From Flavobacterium psychrotolerans (GTDB lineage Bacteria > Bacteroidota > Bacteroidia > Flavobacteriales > Flavobacteriaceae), in the NCBI RefSeq assembly GCF_003097635.1, contig NZ_QCZI01000001.1, forward strand, positions 62,001 to 126,000: a DNA stretch of 64,000 bases, given 5' to 3'. Both the position numbers and the translations under genes were made by a program. Position 1 is the first letter of the stretch. Each line of letters opens with the position of its first letter. Shown in pieces: positions 46,972 through 55,832 of the stretch. The notes under the pieces were generated by a model, which did not search any database, had not been told where the DNA came from, and was given only the letters and a program-made list of their open reading frames with translations.

Positions 46972-47967
46972 TTGAAAACAAGAATTGCGATTAACGGATT
47001 TGGAAGAATTGGACGGAATTTATTTCGATTGCTCTTGAATCATCCTACCATTGAAGTCATTGCCATTAATGACATTGCCGACAACAGAACGATGTCTCAT
47101 TTAATTAAATACGATAGCATTCATGGAGTTTTGCCTGAAGAATGTTCCTATGATGATACTTCGATTTGGGTTGGTGGCAAACAATACCATTTTTTTCATG
47201 AGAAAAATATTTTTAATCTGGATTGGAAAACTTTAAATATTGACCTTGTTGTAGAATCCACGGGAAAATACAGGACTTTTGAAGAAATAAACGTACATAT
47301 TTTGGCTGGAGCCAAGAAAGTGATTCTTTCGGCGCCTTCAGAAGTGGATTCAATTAAAACGGTGGTTTTGGGTGTAAATGAATCTATCTTAGATGGGACA
47401 GAAACCATCATATCCAACGCAAGTTGCACTACCAATAATGCTGCACCAATGATTAAGGTTATTAGCGAATTATGCGGTATTGAGCAGGCTTACATTACCA
47501 CGGTTCACTCCTATACCACTGACCAAAGTTTACATGACCAGCCCCATAAAGATTTGCGCCGTGCTAGAGGTGCCAGCCAATCGATAGTACCAACTACAAC
47601 TGGCGCTGCAAAAGCATTGACAAAAATATTCCCTGAATTTGAAGGGAAATTTGGAGGTAGCGGTATTCGGGTTCCAGTCCCTGATGGTTCACTTACCGAT
47701 ATTACTTGTTACGTAAAACGTGAGGTTTCAATTGATGAAATTAACGCCGCTTTTAGTAAAGCAGCCCAAAATGAATTGAAAGGGATATTAGCGTATACCG
47801 AAGACCCAATCGTATCGGTGGACATCATTGGAAACCCCAACTCCTGCCTTTTTGATTCCCAATTGACTTCTGTAATTGATAAAATGGTTAAAGTTGTCGG
47901 ATGGTATGATAATGAGATTGGATATTCTTCTCGAATTATTGATTTGATTACTTTGATACAAAAGTAA
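46972..47967 (+). CDS. gap: Glyceraldehyde-3-phosphate dehydrogenase, type I
   Basis: 331 aa, starting at TTG (46972), four bases after the lipA stop; there is no alternative ATG before the start of homology. INGFGRIGRNLFR is the NAD-binding motif, Asp34 (AINDIAD) marks NAD preference, SNASCTTN holds catalytic Cys152, and GAAKALTKIFPE and WYDNEIGYSSR follow. It interconverts glyceraldehyde-3-phosphate and 1,3-bisphosphoglycerate. Bacteroidota often carry more than one gap gene, so this may be one of two. A long inverted repeat follows the gene. Confidence 0.95.
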   Translation: MKTRIAINGFGRIGRNLFRLLLNHPTIEVIAINDIADNRTMSHLIKYDSIHGVLPEECSYDDTSIWVGGKQYHFFHEKNIFNLDWKTLNIDLVVESTGKYRTFEEINVHILAGAKKVILSAPSEVDSIKTVVLGVNESILDGTETIISNASCTTNNAAPMIKVISELCGIEQAYITTVHSYTTDQSLHDQPHKDLRRARGASQSIVPTTTGAAKALTKIFPEFEGKFGGSGIRVPVPDGSLTDITCYVKREVSIDEINAAFSKAAQNELKGILAYTEDPIVSVDIIGNPNSCLFDSQLTSVIDKMVKVVGWYDNEIGYSSRIIDLITLIQK

Positions 47968-48012
47968 AATCAAAGCAGTTGATCCTAAAATACAATTGAC
48001 TAAAAAAAATTA

Positions 48013-48076
48013 TGGCACTACTTTTATAATTTCACACAGAATTGAAAATTACTATAAAATTGTAAAAGTAGTGCCA
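48013..48076. terminator. Long inverted repeat between convergent gap and PNP genes
   Basis: TGGCACTACTTTTATAATTT (48013-48032) pairs with AAATTGTAAAAGTAGTGCCA (48057-48076) over 20 positions with one G-U-type mismatch and a 24-base loop. It lies between the ends of gap and the purine nucleoside phosphorylase gene and can serve both. The loop is long for a classical terminator, so a remnant of a small inverted-repeat element is also possible. Confidence 0.65.
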
Positions 48077-48105
48077 TTGATGCACCATTTTAAGTTCAAT
48101 AAATT

Positions 48106-48918
48106 TTAATAGTGCTTAATCAGTTCCCCTATCAAATTCCTAACGAATGGTTCTGCCTTAGCCGCGGCTTTTAAGACTTCCTCGTGGTTAACCTCTTCAA
48201 TATTTTCTTCATCCCCCATATCGGTAATAACCGAAATTCCAAAAGTTTCCATTTCCATGTGACGGGCCACTATTACCTCTGGAACAGTTGACATTCCAAC
48301 ACAATCGGCACCAATATTTTTGACCATTTTATATTCGGCCAAGGTTTCAAAAGTAGGACCTTGTAAACCTAAATATATTCCGTCATGCACTTCAATTGCT
48401 AATGCTTTTGCAATTTCTTTAGCTTTAACTATCATATTTTTGCTGTAAGGCTCACTCATATTTACAAAACGTGGACCAAAACGTTCGTCGTTTTTCCCAT
48501 GTAAAGGATGCTCGGGCATCATGTTGATGTGGTCTTTGATAATAACTATGGATCCCACTTCATAATTAGGATTTACCCCTCCTGAAGCATTCGAAACAAC
48601 TAACTTTTGTACCCCTAGAAATTTCATGACACGAACCGGAAAAGTCACTTCTTTCATATCATACCCTTCATAGAAATGAAATCGTCCTTGCATGGCTACT
48701 ACTTTTTTATCGCCAATAGTTCCAAAAACTAAAGCTCCCTTATGTCCCTGAACCGTAGAAACCGGAAAATTAGGAATATCTGTATAAGGTAATGTGTATT
48801 CTATTTGAATGTCCTCTGTAAAACCTCCGAGTCCGGATCCTAGAATGACTCCATATTCAGGAGTAAAATTGGTTTGCGATTTTATAAAACTAACTGTTTC
48901 TTGTACTTGTTCCCACAT
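48106..48918 (-). CDS. Purine nucleoside phosphorylase (trimeric, class I)
   Basis: 270 aa. GVILGSGLGGF (phosphate-binding), MQGRFHFYEGY, VVSNASGGVNP, FETLAEYKMVKNIGADCVGMSTVPEVIVARH and VITDM are the motifs of the trimeric type I (PNP/MTAP superfamily) enzyme. It cleaves purine nucleosides such as inosine and guanosine with phosphate. The first 29 bases overlap the 3' end of lpxK upstream on the same strand, so translation is coupled. Confidence 0.94.
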   Translation of the reverse strand: MWEQVQETVSFIKSQTNFTPEYGVILGSGLGGFTEDIQIEYTLPYTDIPNFPVSTVQGHKGALVFGTIGDKKVVAMQGRFHFYEGYDMKEVTFPVRVMKFLGVQKLVVSNASGGVNPNYEVGSIVIIKDHINMMPEHPLHGKNDERFGPRFVNMSEPYSKNMIVKAKEIAKALAIEVHDGIYLGLQGPTFETLAEYKMVKNIGADCVGMSTVPEVIVARHMEMETFGISVITDMGDEENIEEVNHEEVLKAAAKAEPFVRNLIGELIKHY

Positions 48919-49909
48919 AATTTAAAATTGTTTTGTCAAAATTATCACCACCTGAAATAAATGAAGTTTTAATAGGTAAATAAAAAAGTTGCCTTTCTAA
49001 AATGCTCCCTTTTAAACGCACATAATCCTTTTCAGTTGTAATAATTATATTGTTTTTAGCTTGTTTTTTAATATGTAAAATATCCTCTTCCGTAAAATGA
49101 TGATGATCTGAAAAAGTCAAAATTACATCGTTTTCGTTCTGCAAATATGCGAAAAATGATTTAGGTTTTGCAATTCCTGCCAAAAGTAATTTATTGACAT
49201 TTTTGATTTCACTCACTTTTATGGCTTCATTTGAAGAATAAACATAATCTTCATAAGTTATTACACTAAAAAAAAGTGGTTTGTCCACGCCTATTCTTCG
49301 CCTAATTTTATCTTGTGCAAGTTCCGAAATTTTTTTGGGGCATTTTGTGACAATTATCATATTAGCTCTTTTTGCTCCACTCCTGCTCTCTCGTAAATTA
49401 CCAGTCGGCAAAATAAAATCATCGCAAAACAAATCATCATAGGCCGTCAAAAGTATATAGAATCCTGCTTTTACTTTACGGTGCTGAAAAGCGTCATCCA
49501 GTAAAATAATATCTGGACTTTCGTTTAATGAAATCAGTTGTTCAATTCCGTTTTTCCTGTCCGCATCAACAGCAACGATTATGTCAGGGAATTTTTTATA
49601 AAACTGAAAAGGTTCATCGCCAATGGTAATTGCAGTTGAAGTTGTATCCGCTAAAACAAACCCCTTGGACTGTCTTTTATACCCTCGGCTTAAGGTGGCA
49701 ATTTTGTGTTTATCAGAAAGTAATCGGATTAAATATTCTATTTGCGGCGTCTTTCCAGTACCACCAACGCTTAAATTTCCTACAGCAATTACGGGCATAT
49801 CAAAGGAATATGATTTCAAAATTCCAACATCAAAAAGGAAATTCCGGAATCGGGTAATACAACCGTATAAAACAGCAAATGGAAACAATATTTTTCGTAA
49901 GAAAATCAT
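48890..49909 (-). CDS. lpxK: Tetraacyldisaccharide 4'-kinase
   Basis: 339 aa. The N-terminal membrane-associated helix ([21 protein letters not shown]) is followed by the P-loop VGGTGKTP (residues 48-55) and [12 protein letters not shown], the typical LpxK segment for Walker B and catalytic Asp-His. It phosphorylates the lipid A disaccharide precursor at the inner membrane. The 3' end overlaps the phosphorylase gene by 29 bases. A short promoter region of about 177 bp separates it from the divergent Nif3 gene. Confidence 0.95.
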   Translation of the reverse strand: MIFLRKILFPFAVLYGCITRFRNFLFDVGILKSYSFDMPVIAVGNLSVGGTGKTPQIEYLIRLLSDKHKIATLSRGYKRQSKGFVLADTTSTAITIGDEPFQFYKKFPDIIVAVDADRKNGIEQLISLNESPDIILLDDAFQHRKVKAGFYILLTAYDDLFCDDFILPTGNLRESRSGAKRANMIIVTKCPKKISELAQDKIRRRIGVDKPLFFSVITYEDYVYSSNEAIKVSEIKNVNKLLLAGIAKPKSFFAYLQNENDVILTFSDHHHFTEEDILHIKKQAKNNIIITTEKDYVRLKGSILERQLFYLPIKTSFISGGDNFDKTILNYVGTSTRNS

Positions 49910-50086
49910 TTTACGAAAGTATAATAAATTATCTTTATAAAAAAAGTTGATTTGTTTATTCGTTAATTTGTTGAATCAAAAAAGTCTAACCCCATGAAAT
50001 CGCCACTAATAAAACGTTTGTTGTAAACAAACACCAATAAATAAAGGGCGATACCATATATGACCACTAACAAATAAATTTTATAT

Positions 50087-51181
50087 ATGAAAATAAAAGA
50101 AATTATTTCTGTATTAGAAGAAATGGCACCACTCGCCTATGCAGAAGATTTTGACAATGTTGGCCTATTGGTTGGAAATCAAGAAACCGAAGCTACAGGA
50201 ATTCTGGTTTGTCACGACGCATTAGAAAATGTAGTTGACGAAGCCATTGCAAAAAAATGCAACCTAATCGTTTGTTTTCATCCCATCGTTTTTTCGGGTT
50301 TAAAGAAAATTACGGGCAAAAATTACGTCGAGCGAGTAGTGATTAAAGCCCTAAAAAATGATATTGCCATTTATGCCGTTCACACTGCGCTAGACAACCA
50401 TCAGGAGGGCGTGAATAAAATATTCTGCGAAGCACTGGGGCTGGTCAAAACCAAAATACTTATTCCGAAACCCAATTTTATCCGAAAATTGGTGACTTAT
50501 ACCATTCCCGAAAATGCGGAAGAAGTTCGAAATGCACTATTTGATGCAGGCGCAGGAAATATCGGAAACTATGAAAATTGCAGTTTCAACTCCAAGGGAA
50601 TTGGAACTTATATGGGTAACGAGCATAGCAATCCTGAAATTGGGTCTCGTTTTGAATTTGTTGAAGGAGATGAAATTAAAATTGAAGTCACTTTCGAAAA
50701 ACATTTAGAAAGTAAAATTTTGAAAGCCCTTTTCAGCAAACACGTATACGAAGAAGTGGCCTATGAAATTTACGAATTGCAAAATGCTCATCAAAACATT
50801 GGTTTGGGAATGATTGGCGAACTAAAAACGCCAATGACCGAAAAAGACTTTTTACTATTTGTAAAAGAAAAGATGCAAGCTGATGGTATTCGGCATTCGC
50901 AATTTACCGAGAAACCTATAAAAAAGGTAGCTGTCCTTGGCGGTTCAGGAAGTTTTGCTATAAAAAATGCGATAGTTGCCGGCGCAGATGCTTTTTTAAC
51001 AGCCGATTTGAAGTATCATAATTTTTACGAGACTGAAAATCAGATGATTTTAGCAGATATTGGACATTTTGAAAGCGAACGTTATACAAAAAATTATATT
51101 GTTGATTATCTTCGGAAAAAAATTCTTAATTTTGCAATCATTTTATCAGAAGAAAATACAAATCCTGTTAAGTACTTATAA
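50087..51181 (+). CDS. Nif3-like dinuclear metal center hexameric protein
   Basis: 364 aa, the long form with an inserted PII-like domain. The N-terminal motif MAPLAYAEDFDNVGLLVGN, CFHPIVF and YAVHTALDN (His and Asp metal ligands) and the C-terminal GGSGSFAIKNAIVAGADAFLTADLKYHNF and ADIGHFESE identify DUF34/Nif3. Family members have been assigned GTP cyclohydrolase-like or other hydrolase roles, but the physiological function is unsettled. It lies 5 bp upstream of the coiled-coil gene, a pair that is constant in Bacteroidota as I know them. Confidence 0.9.
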   Translation: MKIKEIISVLEEMAPLAYAEDFDNVGLLVGNQETEATGILVCHDALENVVDEAIAKKCNLIVCFHPIVFSGLKKITGKNYVERVVIKALKNDIAIYAVHTALDNHQEGVNKIFCEALGLVKTKILIPKPNFIRKLVTYTIPENAEEVRNALFDAGAGNIGNYENCSFNSKGIGTYMGNEHSNPEIGSRFEFVEGDEIKIEVTFEKHLESKILKALFSKHVYEEVAYEIYELQNAHQNIGLGMIGELKTPMTEKDFLLFVKEKMQADGIRHSQFTEKPIKKVAVLGGSGSFAIKNAIVAGADAFLTADLKYHNFYETENQMILADIGHFESERYTKNYIVDYLRKKILNFAIILSEENTNPVKYL

Positions 51182-51186
51182 AGATT

Positions 51187-51966
51187 ATGGCGAATACAAA
51201 AGAATTAAACGTTGAAGAAAAGTTAAGAGCATTGTACGATTTACAATTAATTGACACTCGAATTGACGAAATCAGAAATGTAAGAGGGGAACTTCCTTTA
51301 GAAGTAGAAGATTTAGAAGACGAAGTTGCTGGTTTAAGCTCACGTAATGAAAAACTGAAACAAGATTTAGAGCATATTGAAGAGCAAATTAAAGCAAAAA
51401 AAATTGCTATTGATGACTATCAGGCTTCAATAAAAAAATACACGAAACAACAAGATAGTGTTCGTAACAATAGAGAATTTAACTCTTTAACAAAAGAAGT
51501 TGAGTTTCAAGAACTTGAAATCCAATTGGCCGAAAAGCAAATTAAAGAGATGAAAGCTTCTATGGAGCACAAAAAACAAGTGATTGCTGAGTCTAAAGAA
51601 AGACTGGAAGCGAAATCAAACCACTTGAAACATAAAAAAGCGGAGTTAAGTGACATCATGTCTGAAACCCAAAAAGAAGAAGCTTTTTTGTCTGAAAAAT
51701 CAGCTGAATACGAAGTCTTAATTGAGCAACGTTTGTTAGCCGCCTACAAAAGAATTCGTGGCAGTGTACGTAACGGTTTAGCAGTTGTTTCTATAGAAAG
51801 AGGAGCGTCTGCAGGATCTTTCTTTACCATTCCGCCACAAACTCAAGTAGAAATTGCCGGTAGAAAAAGAATCATTATTGATGAGCACTCCGGAAGAATT
51901 TTAGTAGACAGTTCACTTGCTGAAGAAGAAAAAGAAAAAATGGAAAAGTTATTTTCTAAATTTTAA
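51187..51966 (+). CDS. Coiled-coil protein of the C4 zinc-ribbon family, cysteines lost
   Basis: 259 aa. A long antiparallel coiled coil covers residues about 40-180 (EDLEDEVAGLSSRNEKLKQDLEHIEEQI ... KSAEYEVLIEQRLLAAY). The C-terminal region matches the family zinc ribbon in length and in IPPQTQVEI and GRILVDSSLAEE. In the family, CxxC pairs hold a zinc ion; here they read SAGS (Ser208, Ser211) and DEHS (Asp232, Ser235), so no cysteine remains. The spacing of the four positions is kept. The protein is presumably a structural partner for the preceding Nif3-like protein. A strong terminator follows. Confidence 0.9.
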   Translation: MANTKELNVEEKLRALYDLQLIDTRIDEIRNVRGELPLEVEDLEDEVAGLSSRNEKLKQDLEHIEEQIKAKKIAIDDYQASIKKYTKQQDSVRNNREFNSLTKEVEFQELEIQLAEKQIKEMKASMEHKKQVIAESKERLEAKSNHLKHKKAELSDIMSETQKEEAFLSEKSAEYEVLIEQRLLAAYKRIRGSVRNGLAVVSIERGASAGSFFTIPPQTQVEIAGRKRIIIDEHSGRILVDSSLAEEEKEKMEKLFSKF

Positions 51967-51974
51967 TTATATTT

Positions 51975-51999
51975 AAGCCACGCCAAGCGTGGCTTTTTT
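51975..51999 (+). terminator. Rho-independent terminator after the coiled-coil gene
   Basis: AAGCCACGC and GCGTGGCTT form a perfect 9-bp stem with loop CAA and a following T-run, 9 bp past the stop codon. Confidence 0.92.
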
Positions 52000-52144
52000 A
52001 TTATGAAATTGCTATTAACAACCAGTTTGCACCAGCAATTGAATAATCATCGAACTCTGATGAAAATAAAATATTGTGAGATAAACACCAATGAGTGTAA
52101 AGTGACCCGAACTAGCAAAGCATACCATATGTGACCTATAAAAA

Positions 52145-53008
52145 ATGAAATTTACACATATGAAAAACATCTCTCATTTTTTATTCACAAAATCTATCGG
52201 GTTATACATAAACCTTTTGAGTTTTATATATCTTAAAAAAGCATCACAACTGGCTTACGCCTTTTTTAGTGAGCCAAGGACAGGAAAGTTATCTAAGAAA
52301 AACCTCCCCGAAATACTCAAAGAAACGTATCCCGAAACCTTTCTACATGAGAATCAAACCTTTCAGACCTATACATGGAAAGGAAATGACACTATAATAT
52401 TGCTAGTTCACGGATGGGAAAGTAACGCCTCCCGATGGGAAAACATACTGCCATACCTAAAAAAATCTGGAAGTACTATCATCGCTCTTGACGGTCCGGC
52501 ACACGGATTATCAAGCGGTAAAGAATTCAGCATACCAAAATATGTCGAATTAATAAATGTGGCTGTAAAAAAATTCCAACCGCAATACCTCATCGGCCAT
52601 TCCATGGGTGGGAAAGCCTGTTTGTATTACCAATCTCTTTATCAAAATGTTGCAGTTCAAAAAATGGTAATACTGGGATCTCCTAGTGATTTCAGAATTA
52701 TCCTTAACAATTACATCGCCTTATTGAGCCTGAATATAAAGATTTTAAAAGCACTGGAAGACCATTATCTCAATCATTTTAAATTACAAATAGACGATTT
52801 CTCAGGGCAACTTTTCGCATCCAAAATAATAACAAAAGGCTTAATCGCCCACGATATTGATGATACTGTAGTTTCATTTGAAGAAGGAAAAAAAATTGCC
52901 CGTTCCTGGAAAAACTCCCGTTTTATAGAGACAAAAGGTCTAGGACATAGCATGCACGACGAGGATTTATATAATAAAATAGTCCGTTTTTTATTTGAAG
53001 CAGAATAG
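52145..53008 (+). CDS. Alpha/beta hydrolase
   Basis: 287 aa; a second Met at residue 6 could be the start. An N-terminal hydrophobic segment (ISHFLFTKSIGLYINLLSFIYL) precedes an alpha/beta hydrolase core: LLVHGWESNASRWENI (oxyanion HGW), LDGPAHGLSS, LIGHSMGGKACLYY with nucleophile Ser153, the acid loop DIDDTVVSFEEG, and the C-terminal His in TKGLGHSMHDE. The triad appears complete. Substrate is unknown; the fold serves esterases, lipases and peptidases. It has a 178-bp upstream gap and no obvious operon partner. Confidence 0.87.
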   Translation: MKFTHMKNISHFLFTKSIGLYINLLSFIYLKKASQLAYAFFSEPRTGKLSKKNLPEILKETYPETFLHENQTFQTYTWKGNDTIILLVHGWESNASRWENILPYLKKSGSTIIALDGPAHGLSSGKEFSIPKYVELINVAVKKFQPQYLIGHSMGGKACLYYQSLYQNVAVQKMVILGSPSDFRIILNNYIALLSLNIKILKALEDHYLNHFKLQIDDFSGQLFASKIITKGLIAHDIDDTVVSFEEGKKIARSWKNSRFIETKGLGHSMHDEDLYNKIVRFLFEAE

Positions 53009-53055
53009 TTTGGGCTTATTTAATAAATGCTTCCTCCTGCTCTCGCCTTTATCCA

Positions 53056-53083
53056 CGAGATTGCTCCGTGCCTCGCAATGACG
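53056..53083. repeat. Dispersed intergenic repeat copy
   Basis: CGAGATTGCTCCGTGCCTCG followed by CAATGACG. Reversed, this is the GTCATTGCGAGGCACGGAGC type repeat, with copies at 31772-31799 and, diverged, at 15719-15742. Confidence 0.65.
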
Positions 53084-53195
53084 TGGGATATCGGCTCCAT
53101 CAGGGCTAAAGACCAAAATTAGGAATACTTATAATTTTTCTAATTTCCAATCCTTAAACTTCCTGACCTATTTTCAAAATGATTACTTTTACAAA

Positions 53196-54008
53196 ATGGA
53201 AGAAAATCTAAAACGCCTCAATAAATTCATCGGAGAAACTGGGTTTTGTTCCCGCCGTGAAGCCGATAAAATCATTGAAGAAGGTCGCGTAACCATCAAC
53301 GGAATCATTCCGGAATTGGGAACAAAAGTTTCCCCAGAGGATGAAGTACGCATAGACGGCAAGCTAATTCGAGAAAAAAATGAGAAACCCGTATATCTCG
53401 CCTTCAACAAACCGGTTGGAATAGAATGTACCACTAATCTGGACGTTCATAACAATATTGTGGATTACATCAATTATCCAAAACGTATTTTCCCCATCGG
53501 CAGATTGGACAAAGCCAGCGAAGGTTTGATTTTCATGACCAATGACGGCGATATTGTGAATAAAATTCTACGTGCCAGAAACAACCACGAAAAAGAATAT
53601 ACCGTGACAGTTAACAAACCCATAACCGATAGATTCATCGAACGGATGGGAAATGGAGTTCCTATTTTAGAAACCATTACCCGAAAATGCAAGGTGGAAC
53701 AAATCAGTAAATACACGTTTAAAATCATCTTAACGCAAGGGTTAAACCGTCAGATTCGTCGTATGTGCGAGTATTTGGGCTCTGAAGTGACGGCCTTAAA
53801 ACGCATCCGAATAATCAACATTTCATTGGATGTCCCCGTTGGTCGCTACCGGGATTTAACCGATGCCGAAATAAAAGAATTGAATCAATTAATTGAACCT
53901 TCCAGCAAAACCGAAGAAGCGAGCTTACCTAAAACCGAACCCACAAAAAGAAGAACGGAATTTATAAAAAGAGATGATCCTAGATATAAGAAAAAAGGAG
54001 ATTATTGA
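53196..54008 (+). CDS. rluF: Pseudouridine synthase, RluF-like
   Basis: 270 aa. An S4 RNA-binding domain (residues about 5-60, RLNKFIGETGFCSRREADKII) precedes the RsuA-type catalytic domain: LAFNKPVGIECTT, IGRLDKASEGL with catalytic Asp105, and GLNRQIRRMCEYLG. KPVGIECTT and the following NIVDYI fit RluF, which modifies U2604 of 23S rRNA in E. coli; RsuA and RluB are alternatives. The C-terminal 30 residues are basic and low in conservation. A diverged copy of its last 13 codons is at 56542-56582, beyond the three-gene island. TACTTTTA at 53184-53191 may be its -7 box. Confidence 0.9.
   Translation: MEENLKRLNKFIGETGFCSRREADKIIEEGRVTINGIIPELGTKVSPEDEVRIDGKLIREKNEKPVYLAFNKPVGIECTTNLDVHNNIVDYINYPKRIFPIGRLDKASEGLIFMTNDGDIVNKILRARNNHEKEYTVTVNKPITDRFIERMGNGVPILETITRKCKVEQISKYTFKIILTQGLNRQIRRMCEYLGSEVTALKRIRIINISLDVPVGRYRDLTDAEIKELNQLIEPSSKTEEASLPKTEPTKRRTEFIKRDDPRYKKKGDY
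53966..54005 (+). repeat. 3' end of rluF, copy 1 of a diverged direct repeat
   Basis: The last 13 sense codons of rluF (KRDDPRYKKKGDY). 53977-54005 matches 56553-56582 at 28 of 29 positions with one extra A in the far copy. Confidence 0.8.
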
Positions 54009-54028
54009 TTTTTATTTCCATAAAAACA

Positions 54029-54061
54029 CCCCCAAATAGTTAGTGTCTAACTTTTTGGAGG
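54029..54061 (-). terminator. Hairpin terminator of the DUF4173 gene
   Basis: CCCCCAAATAGTTAG and CTAACTTTTTGGAGG form a 15-bp stem with two mismatches and loop TGT. Read on the minus strand it is followed by GTGTTTTTAT, fitting a terminator 31 bp past the DUF4173 stop. The stem also resembles terminal sequences of some IS3-like elements, but no transposase is present. Confidence 0.6.
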
Positions 54062-54091
54062 CAGTCTATTTCTTGGGATTTTTGTTTTAGT

Positions 54092-55474
54092 CTATTCAAC
54101 CTTTAAACTTTCATAATATAAAGCCTTAGAAAGAAAACTTATATTTTTTTTGTTTTTAACATTTTGCTTTATGTAATTCAATTTTTCAGTTTCATCTGGT
54201 TTCAAAGAAAAATATTCCATACAACTCACCTCGTTAAAATTTAAACTTATCAAAAATTCAGAATCAACTCCTTTGTTAACCGAAATATTGTAGACCGTAA
54301 CCATATTTCCCCAATTTACAAAACTGCATAAAAGTATAGTTCCATAAAAATACCAAACCATGTGATTAATGAGATAGGCATTTGTTTTTTGCTTATAAAT
54401 TTTCAGGAACGTAAAAAACAATCCGATAATAGCTAATATAAGAAAAGCATAAACACCTAGTCTTTTATAAGTTAATCCAAAAATCGAAACATATTCCGAG
54501 TTTTTTATTATTGTACTTAGTATTAATAAGCCATTTAATATTATCCAAATTTGGGATAACAATTTCAGTTTTTTTGCCTTTGCATCAAAATTAAACCCAT
54601 TTTTAAAATAAAACAACATCACTCCAACCGCCATAACTATTGAAAAAATCACAGCATTGACCCTTTCGTGTATCGCTGAACTTAATGTAACCGTTTCATT
54701 TTCCTGAAAAAATTGTTCATAATTGTAGGTTGCAATAAAAACTAAAAGCAAGCAATTTAAGAGTAGCATAGTAATCTCACCACTTTTTCTTTCAAAGTCA
54801 AGTTCCAGAAACTCAAAAGTTTGTTTCTGTACCTTTCTACTTGCTTCATTAAAATCATTGTCTAATTTCGAATTAATATCATAAAAAAATTGCGGCACCC
54901 AATAATTCCAGAAAGTGAATGAAATATAGAAACCTAAACTCCCGATTAAAACAACTTCAAATAGATCCAAATCTAAAGTGTAATTTGTAAACAATCCCGA
55001 AAAATGTTCGCTACCAAAAGAATAAATAGTATAAAACGCAATAATAAATAATGTCGGAATTAAAAAAAACGCAATTAGTTTTTTAACCAAAACATTATCG
55101 GTTCTTCTCTTTGGAAGCCATTGACTAAACTGAAATATTCTCACAATTGAAGAAAACTGATTAATAAATACAACAGGGATAGATTGTATGATTTTTAGTT
55201 TTGGATCCTGAGTTTTGAATTGTAAAAAAATTAATGAAAAAACTAGGGCTAAAAAAGAGGCAAAATCACCATACCAAGCAAAAGCCGAACATGATAGGAT
55301 AGTTGAAATCATCAAAACCCAATTGGAATTGTCGATAAATCGACTTCTAAAAAAATAGCAAATCAATCCTGAAAGCGATAGCCCAAAGACGGCAAGATTA
55401 AGCCCTACTGACTCATTGTAAAAAAGCAGTGTAAAAATAGTACTGCTGGCTAAAATTAAATGGTGTTTTTTCAT
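54092..55474 (-). CDS. DUF4173 polytopic membrane protein
   Basis: 460 aa with roughly ten to twelve hydrophobic segments over most of the length. The stretch ending TYKRLGVYAFLILAIIGLFF and then NAYLINHMVWY matches the DUF4173 pattern as I know it. The C-terminal 60-70 residues are soluble (EVSCMEYFSLKPDETEKLNYIKQ). The function is unknown. It lies downstream of a winged-helix regulator on the same strand, with a palindrome at 55492-55510 directly before its start. It belongs to the island between rluF and the relict rluF tail. Confidence 0.8.
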   Translation of the reverse strand: MKKHHLILASSTIFTLLFYNESVGLNLAVFGLSLSGLICYFFRSRFIDNSNWVLMISTILSCSAFAWYGDFASFLALVFSLIFLQFKTQDPKLKIIQSIPVVFINQFSSIVRIFQFSQWLPKRRTDNVLVKKLIAFFLIPTLFIIAFYTIYSFGSEHFSGLFTNYTLDLDLFEVVLIGSLGFYISFTFWNYWVPQFFYDINSKLDNDFNEASRKVQKQTFEFLELDFERKSGEITMLLLNCLLLVFIATYNYEQFFQENETVTLSSAIHERVNAVIFSIVMAVGVMLFYFKNGFNFDAKAKKLKLLSQIWIILNGLLILSTIIKNSEYVSIFGLTYKRLGVYAFLILAIIGLFFTFLKIYKQKTNAYLINHMVWYFYGTILLCSFVNWGNMVTVYNISVNKGVDSEFLISLNFNEVSCMEYFSLKPDETEKLNYIKQNVKNKKNISFLSKALYYESLKVE

Positions 55475-55491
55475 AATTGTAGAATTAAAAG

Positions 55492-55510
55492 TACTTTGTA
55501 TTTCAAAGTA
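55492..55510. promoter_or_regulatory. Palindromic operator upstream of DUF4173 gene
   Basis: TACTTTGTATTTCAAAGTA is a palindrome with TACTTTG/CAAAGTA arms and a 5-base centre, 18 bp before the DUF4173 start. It matches 16 of 19 bases of the site at 56454-56472. It is probably a binding site of the regulator encoded at 55528-55824. Confidence 0.65.
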
Positions 55511-55527
55511 TTTAGATAAAAAAATAT

Positions 55528-55824
55528 TTAGTTATTCGATTTCATTAATTTTTCTAAGTTATTCAAATGTTCCATAAAAGCCGCTCTACCTCTATTGGTA
55601 ACTCGATAAGAAGTTCTTGGTTTTTTGCCGATAAACTCTTTTTTTACTTCAATATATTCCGCCTTTTCCATAGCTGAAGAGTGACTCGCCAAATTACCAT
55701 CGGTAATATTCAATAAAGATTTCATCTCTGTAAAATCTATCCAGTCATTAACCATTAGAATAGACATAATACCCAATCTAACACGACTTTCAAAATCTTT
55801 ATTTAATTTATCTATGATCCCCAT
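55528..55824 (-). CDS. Winged-helix transcriptional regulator
   Basis: 98 aa. The layout is a small MarR/ArsR-like winged helix: DFESRVRLGIMSILMVNDWIDFTEMKSLLNITDGNLASHSSAMEKAEYIEVKKEFIGKKPRTSYRVTNRG (residues about 10-80), with the recognition helix around NLASHSSAM and the wing KKPRTSYRV. It matches HTH_27-type regulators common in Bacteroidota, which often sit beside membrane proteins. There is no ligand domain. It follows the membrane-protein gene by 8 bp and is probably autoregulated through the palindrome at 56454-56472. Confidence 0.85.
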   Translation of the reverse strand: MGIIDKLNKDFESRVRLGIMSILMVNDWIDFTEMKSLLNITDGNLASHSSAMEKAEYIEVKKEFIGKKPRTSYRVTNRGRAAFMEHLNNLEKLMKSNN

Positions 55825-55832
55825 GCAGATGG

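Noticed and set aside
54009..54091. Insertion-sequence end suggested by the hairpin at 54029-54061
   Set aside because: No transposase, second terminal repeat or target duplication; it is better read as the terminator of the minus-strand DUF4173 gene.
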